Positions 1-5,731 of a DNA stretch of 13,349 bases are shown piece after piece. Every line of letters starts with the position of its first letter. Position 1 is the first letter of the stretch. The DNA comes from Marinobacter sp. (GTDB taxonomy: Bacteria; Pseudomonadota; Gammaproteobacteria; Pseudomonadales; Oleiphilaceae): assembly GCA_017643965.1 (NCBI GenBank), contig JAEPMM010000042.1, forward strand, positions 1 through 13,349, written 5' to 3'. Position numbers and translations under genes: made by a program. The notes below the pieces were generated by a model. That model searched no databases, was not told the origin of the DNA, and saw only the letters and a list, made by a program, of their open reading frames with translations.

Positions 1-390
1 CAGAAGTATGAGCACGAGCACACCAAAGCCTGGTCCGCGAGCGTGGCTCGGGCGGACGCCTACGTGTTCGTGATTCCGGAATACAATTTTTGCCCGCCGA
101 CTTCGTTCATGAACGCGGTGAACTACGTCTACAACGAATGGAACTACAAGCCATGCGGCTTCGTCAGCTACGGCGGCGTTTCCGGCGGTTTGCGCTCGGC
201 CCAGCTCGCCAAACAGCTGGTCAACACCGTGAAAATGATGCCCATGGTGGAGGGCGTCATGGTGCAGATGCCCTGGGAACTGCTGGACGAAAACCGGGCG
301 TTCCGGGCGGGCGACCACCACACAGGTTCCGCCGGCACCATGCTGGAAGAATTGGCCAAGTGGGCACAGGCGCTGAAAACCCTGCGCTGA
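1..390 (+). CDS. NADPH-dependent FMN reductase family protein (3' part only)
   Basis: The frame is open from the first base of the window, so the gene starts upstream and only its last 129 residues are visible. They match the flavodoxin-like NADPH-dependent FMN reductase family, whose members reduce FMN or quinone-type acceptors in the cytoplasm. The support is the flavin-binding PEYN motif (VIPEYNF), the loop SYGGVSGGLRSAQ that packs on the isoalloxazine, and the ending LEELAKWAQALKTL typical of the last helix. The N-terminal phosphate-binding loop lies outside the window. A pirin gene follows after 39 bp on the same strand, so the two are probably co-transcribed. The family is well supported; the physiological acceptor is unknown. 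Confidence 0.88.
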   Translation, partial: QKYEHEHTKAWSASVARADAYVFVIPEYNFCPPTSFMNAVNYVYNEWNYKPCGFVSYGGVSGGLRSAQLAKQLVNTVKMMPMVEGVMVQMPWELLDENRAFRAGDHHTGSAGTMLEELAKWAQALKTLR

Positions 391-429
391 GGCACTCAAT
401 CACGACTGAGCGTTGCGAGGAGTAATGCC

Positions 430-1359
430 ATGAGTAATGTACTGGAATCGGCCGAGCAGAGTTGCGATGCCACCGAGGCGCCCTGCAGTGCCATCGAAAC
501 CATATTGAGCCCGCGGGTCGCCGACCTGGGCGGCTTTTCTGTGCGCCGTCTGCTGCCCACGGCCAAACGGAAAATGGTGGGCCCCTGGATCTTCTTTGAC
601 GAAATGGGACCGGCGGATTTTCCGGCGGGAGAGGGCATCAACGTGCGGCCGCACCCCCACATCGGCATCGCCACGGTGACCTACCTGTTCGAGGGCGAGA
701 TACTGCACCGGGATTCCGTGGGCAGCCTTCAGTCCATCCGGCCCGGCGATATCAACCTGATGGTGGCCGGCAGCGGCATCACCCATTCCGAGCGTGAGCG
801 CCCGGAGGCGACTGCCACCGACCGCCGCCTTCACGGTTTGCAGCTGTGGCTGGCGCTGCCGGAAGCGCACGAAGAAACCGATCCCGGGTTCCACCATTAC
901 CCGGGCAATGACATCCCGGCCATCGAGGTGAACGGCGTGCCGGTGCGGGTCATGATGGGCAGCGCTTACGGGGTGACCTCGCCGGTGCGTCAGTTCAGTG
1001 AAACCCTGTATCTTGAGGCCACGCTCAAAGCCGGCCAGACACTGGAGTTGCCCCAGGCCGCCGAACGGGCTGTATACGTGGCCCGCGGCGCGCTGACCGC
1101 CCACGGTTCGGAATTGCCCGCCCACAGTATGACGGTATTTGCGCCGGAGGCGGGGGTATCGGTCACGGCGACCGAAGACACCCGTATTGCCCTGATTGGC
1201 GGCGAGCCCGTGGGCCGGCGCTTTATCGAATGGAACTTCGTGTCCTCCAGCCAGGCCCGCATCGAGCAGGCCAAGGAAGACTGGAGCGCGGGGCGCTTCG
1301 CGCGGGTGGTTGGTGACGAAGTGGAGTTTATTCCTTACCCGCCACCGGCTCGCGGCTGA
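430..1359 (+). CDS. Pirin family protein (bicupin)
   Basis: The 309-residue product has the usual pirin length and layout. The N-terminal cupin carries the metal-binding set His75 and His77 (RPHPHIG), His119 and Glu121 (ITHSERE), the positions of the four iron ligands in characterised pirins. The C-terminal cupin, from about residue 185, ends in the conserved FIEWNFVSSS stretch (about 258-267). Bacterial pirins include quercetin 2,3-dioxygenases and regulators that bind metabolic enzymes; the sequence cannot tell which applies here. The ATG start is supported by GAGGAG a few bases upstream. It lies 39 bp after the FMN reductase gene and suggests a small redox-related operon. Its last 32 bp overlap the 3' end of the opposing desaturase gene. 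Confidence 0.93.
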   Translation: MSNVLESAEQSCDATEAPCSAIETILSPRVADLGGFSVRRLLPTAKRKMVGPWIFFDEMGPADFPAGEGINVRPHPHIGIATVTYLFEGEILHRDSVGSLQSIRPGDINLMVAGSGITHSERERPEATATDRRLHGLQLWLALPEAHEETDPGFHHYPGNDIPAIEVNGVPVRVMMGSAYGVTSPVRQFSETLYLEATLKAGQTLELPQAAERAVYVARGALTAHGSELPAHSMTVFAPEAGVSVTATEDTRIALIGGEPVGRRFIEWNFVSSSQARIEQAKEDWSAGRFARVVGDEVEFIPYPPPARG

Positions 1360-2218
1360 ATATCCCGATAATCGGCGTGCCATGGGCACGCATAACGGGC
1401 TCGATCTCGCGATGCAGCGCGTGGTACTGGTAAAACGGCACGCGCGGGAACAGGTGGTGAACCGAGTGCAGGTTCTGGCCCAGCCAGAACCACTCCAGCG
1501 GTTTCATCCACCGGGGCATGATCAGGCTGCTGGTGTTGCGGTAGCGCTTGGGATCCTGATAGGGAATGTGCGGTCGGTAGGCGAACCAATAGGCGGTGAA
1601 GAAGCCGCCCAGCAGATAGCCCACAACGATCACAGCGAGGGTCCACGGCTGATTGACCATGGCCACAAACCCCACGCGCCAGCCCACTGACACCAGCACC
1701 TCAAGGCAGTAGATGACACGATCCTTCCGCGAAGCGGACGCCCAGTGTTGTTTGACAAAAAAGCTGTTCTGGACCCCCAGAAACCGGACCACCGTAGCCA
1801 ACGCCGGCAGCACGCCCCCGCCCATTCCGCTGACCATGTAATCCGGGTCCTTGTCGGGCTGGTTGGTGTAGCGGTGGTGGGTAAAATGTTCGAGCCGGTG
1901 CGAGGCGTAGGGTATGGCAATCAGCGGTGCCACCAGATAACCGCAGAGATCGTTCAGCCACTGCCAGCGTTCCTGCCCGCCGTGGATATTGCCGTGCACG
2001 GCTTCATGCAGAGGGGTGTAGGCCATGTAGGTGAGGGCACCCAGAACCGGCAGTGCCACCCAGGCCGGTATGGCGCCCACAGCGAACAGAGCCAAATTTG
2101 CCACGAAGCCGATCAGCGTTGCCGCCACCAGCAAAACCGTGGGCCACGCCACATGGCCCATGTAGTGTTTGGCGGACGCAATCGCCTGTTTGTTGAGCAC
2201 AGTCAGATCGTCGGACAT
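1328..2218 (-). CDS. Membrane fatty acid desaturase / hydroxylase family protein
   Basis: This 296-residue integral membrane protein has the three histidine boxes of the di-iron desaturase/hydroxylase superfamily: HEAVH (71-75), H-x3-H-x2-HH (107-115) and HSVHH (251-255). Hydrophobic stretches at about 27-49, 52-70, 92-104 and 170-212 fit membrane helices with the boxes on the cytoplasmic face. Such enzymes insert double bonds into acyl chains or hydroxylate carotenoids using O2 and a ferredoxin- or cytochrome-type donor. The C-terminal part is compatible with either, so the substrate is left open. The ATG has AGAGG seven bases upstream. It is divergent from an AraC-type gene 146 bp away, the likely local regulator, and its 3' end overlaps the pirin gene by 32 bp. 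Confidence 0.9.
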   Translation of the reverse strand: MSDDLTVLNKQAIASAKHYMGHVAWPTVLLVAATLIGFVANLALFAVGAIPAWVALPVLGALTYMAYTPLHEAVHGNIHGGQERWQWLNDLCGYLVAPLIAIPYASHRLEHFTHHRYTNQPDKDPDYMVSGMGGGVLPALATVVRFLGVQNSFFVKQHWASASRKDRVIYCLEVLVSVGWRVGFVAMVNQPWTLAVIVVGYLLGGFFTAYWFAYRPHIPYQDPKRYRNTSSLIMPRWMKPLEWFWLGQNLHSVHHLFPRVPFYQYHALHREIEPVMRAHGTPIIGIFSREPVAGKE

Positions 2219-2364
2219 GAATAAACCTCTGCATGGAAATGATCACGGGTATCAGTCTATGGGGCGCCGGGAAAGCGCAACAGGACCCCGGTGGCCATTC
2301 GGCAGACATTTATGGCCATTAATGGGATGGCCGTTGATAAGCCTGTCGGGGTAGACTCCCTGCC
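2219..2364. promoter_or_regulatory. Divergent promoter region with repeated TGGCCATT boxes
   Basis: This gap separates the desaturase (-) from the AraC-type gene (+) and should hold both promoters. It contains TGGCCATT at 2292-2299, an identical copy at 2313-2320 (start-to-start 21 bp, about two helical turns) and a one-mismatch copy TGGCCGTT at 2328-2335. Direct half-sites two turns apart are what AraC/XylS-type activators usually bind, so these are candidate operators. I could not assign convincing -35/-10 boxes. The desaturase has a good ribosome binding site (AGAGG), while the AraC start has only a distant GGGG. Confidence 0.4.
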
Positions 2365-3402
2365 ATGTCGAACTTCGAAAACACCCTGCACCCCGTGGCC
2401 ATCAGCCAGGTCATGATTAACTTTGCCCTCGGCCAGGGCGTTGATCGCGATACCTGCCTGCTGGGCACCGGCATCACCGACCAAAATCTGCAGGACGGTG
2501 AGGCGCTGGTTACCCGTGGGCAGGAAATGCGATTGATCGAGAACCTGATGCTTGCCCTGCCGGATACCCCAGCACTGGGCTTTCAACTGGGTCTCCAGTA
2601 CAGCCTGGCCACCTTCGGCATCTGGGGCTTTGCCCTGCGCACCAGCCGCACGCTCCGAGAGGCCATCGGGCGGGCCATGCGGTATCTGCCCCTGAGTACC
2701 GCCTACTGCACCATTGCCAGAATCGACGAGGCGAACCGCTTCGGTATTGCCATGGACCCGCAGGCGATTCCCCACCATCTGCGCCAGTTTCTGCTGGAAC
2801 GGGACATCGCCACTGGCCTGAACCTGCTTAAGGAGCTGAGCCTCTCCGGCATGGGCATCGTTGCGCTGGAGTTTCAGGGCGAGCCGCCGGAGCATGCGCG
2901 ACGGATCGGCGAATTGTGCGGTATTGATCCGATCTACCGCAGCTCACGGAATGCCCTTGTGGTCCACAGCGACCTGGCGGATCAGCCCCTGGCCACCTAC
3001 GACTCGCAACTGGTGCGCATGCTCGACGATCAGTGTCGCCGGCGCCTGGACCGGTTGCAGAGCTCTGGTCTGGCCGGGCAGGTGCGGCAGAAACTGCATG
3101 GGCCTCTGGGCCTGGTGGCCTCGCTGGACGAAATGGCCCAGGCGCTGGCGCTGTCGCCCCGCAGCCTGCGCCGTAAACTGGACCAGGAAGGCACCAGTTT
3201 CCGCACGCTGGTGGAAGACGAGCGCCGGCAGGTAGCGCTCCAGTTTCTCGCCGGCAGCGACATGAAACTTGACGAACTGGCCATACACCTGGGATATACC
3301 GATACCGCCAGCTTTACCCGCGCGTTCCGCCGCTGGATGGCGTGTACACCGGGCGAGTATCGGCAGAACCAACGACTACAATCCGGGAACCCGACGTCAT
3401 GA
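2365..3402 (+). CDS. AraC family transcriptional regulator (Arabinose_bd-type N-terminus)
   Basis: The product has 345 residues. Residues about 15-200 resemble the ligand-sensing arabinose-binding-like domain found in OruR/ArgR-type AraC regulators, with landmarks LGFQLGLQYSLATFGIWGFAL (read at about 71-91) and a following ALRTSRTLREAI-like segment. The C-terminus holds the paired helix-turn-helix of AraC/XylS proteins: the first at about 253-272 (SLDEMAQALALSPRSLRRKL), the second at about 301-322 (LDELAIHLGYTDTASFTRAF), then the family ending FRRWMACTPGEYR. It probably controls the divergent desaturase gene and perhaps itself. The effector is unknown; a lipid-like molecule is only a guess from context. 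Its stop overlaps the next start as ATGA. Confidence 0.93.
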   Translation: MSNFENTLHPVAISQVMINFALGQGVDRDTCLLGTGITDQNLQDGEALVTRGQEMRLIENLMLALPDTPALGFQLGLQYSLATFGIWGFALRTSRTLREAIGRAMRYLPLSTAYCTIARIDEANRFGIAMDPQAIPHHLRQFLLERDIATGLNLLKELSLSGMGIVALEFQGEPPEHARRIGELCGIDPIYRSSRNALVVHSDLADQPLATYDSQLVRMLDDQCRRRLDRLQSSGLAGQVRQKLHGPLGLVASLDEMAQALALSPRSLRRKLDQEGTSFRTLVEDERRQVALQFLAGSDMKLDELAIHLGYTDTASFTRAFRRWMACTPGEYRQNQRLQSGNPTS

Positions 3403-3677
3403 CAACCCGCGTAACCCTTCACTACTGCACTGGCTGCAAATGGATGCTGCGATCCACCTGGATGGCGCAGGAGCTGCTGACCACCTTTGACGGCATGATT
3501 GATGAACTCACCCTCAAGCCGGGCACCGGTGGCATTTTCGAGGTTTACGTGAACGACACCCGCATCTGGTCCCGTAAGGAACAGGGTGGATTTCCGGAGA
3601 TCAAGCAGCTCAAGCAGCTGGTGCGCGATCAGATCGCGCCGGAGCACTCATTGGGTCACTCGGATCGGCCAAGCTAG
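3399..3677 (+). CDS. SelT/SelW/SelH (Rdx) family thioredoxin-like protein, Cys form
   Basis: This 92-residue protein matches the bacterial Rdx family related to eukaryotic selenoprotein W. The redox motif CTGC (Cys10 and Cys13) sits in the characteristic HYCTGCKWMLRS segment, followed by a GTGGIFEV strand and a GGFPEIKQLKQLVRD helix. The eukaryotic homologues carry selenocysteine in the CxxU motif; here both positions are cysteine and there is no in-frame TGA. A thiol-redox role is likely; the partner is unknown. The frame extends upstream, but the ATG at 3399, overlapping the AraC stop as ATGA, gives the family-typical N-terminus and suggests translational coupling. Its TAG stop shares the tetranucleotide CTAG with the stop of the opposing GGDEF reading frame. 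Confidence 0.88.
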   Translation: MTTRVTLHYCTGCKWMLRSTWMAQELLTTFDGMIDELTLKPGTGGIFEVYVNDTRIWSRKEQGGFPEIKQLKQLVRDQIAPEHSLGHSDRPS

Positions 3678-4186
3678 GAAGAGACGGCGCCCTGCAGGGT
3701 CACCCGGTTGCGCCCTTCCTGTTTGGATTGATAGAGCGCCATGTCTGCCTGCTCCAGAAAGCTGTCCGGCGAATCGTTTTCTGTCGGCACGGCAGCGTAA
3801 ACGCCCAGGCTGACCGTCAGTTTCAGGAGTCCGATCCGTGTAGTGACGGGTTCAGATGCCACGCTCTCCCGCATGCGCTGGGCAACAGCCATCGCAGATT
3901 GACGGTCTGTGTTGGGCAGCACCACACAGAACTCCTCGCCGCCATAACGGGCAACCATATCGGCAGGCCAGCGTGAGCTGGCCTGGATGCGGCCGGCGAT
4001 TTCCCGCAGGCTGTCATCCCCCACCTGATGGCCATGGGTATCGTTGACCGGCTTGAAGTGATCCACATCAATCATCAGCACCGCAACCGGCTTTCGGTCT
4101 ATCCGGGCGCGGGCGATCGTATGTGTCAGGAACCGGTCCAGTGAGCGGCGGTTACTGAGGCTGGTGAGCTGGTCGGTGTCGCTCAA
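3674..4186 (-). CDS. GGDEF (diguanylate cyclase) domain, downstream half of split gene
   Basis: From a possible TTG start two codons after the TAG, this gives 170 residues comprising a complete GGDEF domain. The N-terminal signature is DTDQLTSLSNRRSLDRFL, metal-binding Asp40 is in VLMIDVDHFK, substrate contacts are Asn48 and Asp57, and the active loop is GGEEF (82-86). The domain therefore looks able to make c-di-GMP from two GTP if expressed and dimerised. The inhibitory I-site that normally reads RxxD five residues before the loop is WPAD (73-76), so product feedback is probably lost. No clear ribosome binding site precedes the TTG, so independent expression is doubtful; without the sensor half it would be a soluble, unregulated fragment. 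Its TAG stop shares CTAG with the opposing SelW-like gene. Confidence 0.8.
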   Translation of the reverse strand: MSDTDQLTSLSNRRSLDRFLTHTIARARIDRKPVAVLMIDVDHFKPVNDTHGHQVGDDSLREIAGRIQASSRWPADMVARYGGEEFCVVLPNTDRQSAMAVAQRMRESVASEPVTTRIGLLKLTVSLGVYAAVPTENDSPDSFLEQADMALYQSKQEGRNRVTLQGAVSS

Positions 4187-4189
4187 TTG

Positions 4190-5557
4190 CTACAGCTTGC
4201 GATTCGCCTCCCGCAGCTCCTCGGTGCGTTCTTTGACGTTCTGCTCCAGCATGTCGTTCGCCTTGCGCTGGATGTCCAGCGCCTGGGCCTGGGCCAGCTG
4301 CGCTTCCTGCTGGTGACGGATGCGTTGCCGGCTCTCGGTGTTGATGCGATCAGCAATGGCCAGTGACAGGAATATGGCCTCAATAGCCGCGCCAATCTGC
4401 CAGCTGTGTTCGGTAAACAGATTGCTGGGCACCAGCCCCCAGGACTTCAGGCTGTAGGCAATGCCGCCCACAATCAGCATCGACCAGGCAATCAGGAAGT
4501 AGCGTGCGGCGGGATTACCTTTGCGCAGACTGTTCCAGCCAACCAGCCACATGACCGCGGCCGTAACAGCACCGTGGGGGTTGGCCAGGCGGATCGACAC
4601 GGAGTAATCCACCACGAAACTCAGGGCCACAATCACCAGGGCCGCGTGCTGGATCAGTACAATCACCCGGTCGAGCAGGGGCTGTTCCTGCCGCGTTGCC
4701 AGCAGAACCCGACCAAATGGCATGATCATCCACATCGACAGACTGACCAGCACCGACATGGCCTCGCGTGACCACCAGGGGTCTTCCAGCCCCAGATACT
4801 GATAGCCAAGGCCGTTGAACAGGGTAAAGAATAACCCCTGATGCACCACAATGAAGCCGATGTAGTAGGCGTAAACCCGGTCCCGCAGTGTCGCCAGCAG
4901 AAAGATGCTGAACAGCGTCATGGTGAGGATCAGGCCCTGGTAGAAGGAGAGCCAGGAACGGCTGGTCAGCTCGGTGTGCACCAGCCCGGTATCGGTGTGC
5001 AGGTAAAGTGGGATGGTCAGCGTGTCGGCGCTGTCCACATATAGGTAGTAAGGCGCTTCGCCGCCGGGTGGAACCGTCACCGGGAACACGAAATTCCGCG
5101 ACTGATAGGGGCGGGCCGGCGGAGGCACCAGGCGGCCGGATTCAACCTTCGTGTAGTGACCCTGTTCGTCGGGAACATAGAGATTCAACCGATCCGCAAA
5201 CAGGGACCGGAACTCCAGGAAACGTTGGAGTGGTTCGTCCCCGGTATTGCGGAGCTGGAAACGGACCCAGTGACCGGCATGGTTATAGCCGATATTCAGA
5301 ACCTCGCTGCTGTTCGGCCGGAACCGATCCGCGCTGGCGCGAGCCTCGTCCAGCGTCAGGGAGCGTTCCGGGTCTTCCAGGTGCTCGATGTAGGGGCCAA
5401 GAGCGAGAGTCTCACTGGCTTGGGGCAGAGATACCGGCTTCGTGGCAGCAAAACCCGGCAGTGCCACGCACAGGAGGACAAGGAACGCGACCCGGGACTG
5501 AAGGTATCGGAAAAGTCTCGTGTTGAAGGTTGGTACCCGCGCGTTGGAGAAGTGCAA
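4190..5557 (-). CDS. 7TMR-DISM sensor half (periplasmic domain, 7 TM, coiled coil)
   Basis: The 455-residue product begins with a signal peptide (hydrophobic core about 23-36, likely cleavage after GFAA). A periplasmic 7TMR-DISMED2-type beta domain covers about 50-190 and may bind a carbohydrate or similar ligand. The 7TMR-DISM membrane domain spans about 200-405, ending in the family-typical AAIEAIFLSLAIADRIN. A Gln/Glu-rich coiled coil at about 408-455 (EAQLAQAQALD, LEQNVKERTEELREANRKL) normally passes the signal to GGDEF. The frame stops there at TAG, so this half alone has no output domain. The only usable start is TTG at 5555-5557: an in-frame stop lies at 5582-5584 and no ATG or GTG lies between. 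The ribosome binding site is weak, so initiation is uncertain. Confidence 0.82.
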   Translation of the reverse strand: MHFSNARVPTFNTRLFRYLQSRVAFLVLLCVALPGFAATKPVSLPQASETLALGPYIEHLEDPERSLTLDEARASADRFRPNSSEVLNIGYNHAGHWVRFQLRNTGDEPLQRFLEFRSLFADRLNLYVPDEQGHYTKVESGRLVPPPARPYQSRNFVFPVTVPPGGEAPYYLYVDSADTLTIPLYLHTDTGLVHTELTSRSWLSFYQGLILTMTLFSIFLLATLRDRVYAYYIGFIVVHQGLFFTLFNGLGYQYLGLEDPWWSREAMSVLVSLSMWMIMPFGRVLLATRQEQPLLDRVIVLIQHAALVIVALSFVVDYSVSIRLANPHGAVTAAVMWLVGWNSLRKGNPAARYFLIAWSMLIVGGIAYSLKSWGLVPSNLFTEHSWQIGAAIEAIFLSLAIADRINTESRQRIRHQQEAQLAQAQALDIQRKANDMLEQNVKERTEELREANRKL

Positions 5558-5666
5558 TTGAAGCCCGCAGTATGAAGGTTCTTATTTACCGGTATGTTAG
5601 TCAAATATCGGGCGTTTTGGGATTCAAACCGTATCTGTAGTGTTGGTTTAATGTAGCAAAGAAGGC

Positions 5667-5700
5667 CATGGCCGGCGCAGGCGTCAATTCGCCGGCCATG
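5667..5700 (-). terminator. Likely terminator after the amidohydrolase gene
   Basis: A perfect 11-bp inverted repeat, CATGGCCGGCG (5667-5677) and CGCCGGCCATG (5690-5700), encloses a 12-base loop. It lies 31 bp past the amidohydrolase stop. Read on the minus strand it is followed by CCTTCTTTGCT, a modest T-rich stretch, so it may work as an intrinsic terminator. It also separates the amidohydrolase from the diguanylate cyclase gene downstream on the same strand. Confidence 0.55.
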
Positions 5701-5731
5701 AGGGTGTGAAGCCCGATATCGCGAGCGTTAA

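Larger units (their letters stand above)
3674..5557 (-). pseudogene. 7TMR-DISM diguanylate cyclase interrupted by one in-frame TAG
   Basis: The whole locus is one reading frame of 628 codons, broken only by a TAG at 4190-4192. Read through, it gives a 627-residue protein with a signal peptide, a 7TMR-DISM extracellular domain, seven membrane helices, a coiled coil and a GGDEF domain, a standard layout for membrane diguanylate cyclases. The stop falls in the linker, where relatives read roughly KL-x-x-LSxTDxLT; the surrounding residues are N-R-K-L-stop-Q-L-S-D-T-D. A single C-to-T change of CAG (Gln) would create it. Nothing else in the frame is broken, so this is a recent nonsense mutation, a sequencing error, or a leaky/reinitiated pair. 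The two halves are listed separately. Confidence 0.75.

Noticed and set aside
400..1389. Long minus-strand reading frame opposite the pirin gene
   Set aside because: The complementary strand encodes a clear pirin with all metal ligands. The antisense frame shows no recognisable domain and is typical of high-GC shadow frames.
3399..3677. Selenocysteine in the SelW-like protein
   Set aside because: The motif is Cys-x-x-Cys (codons TGC) and there is no in-frame TGA, so no selenocysteine is needed.
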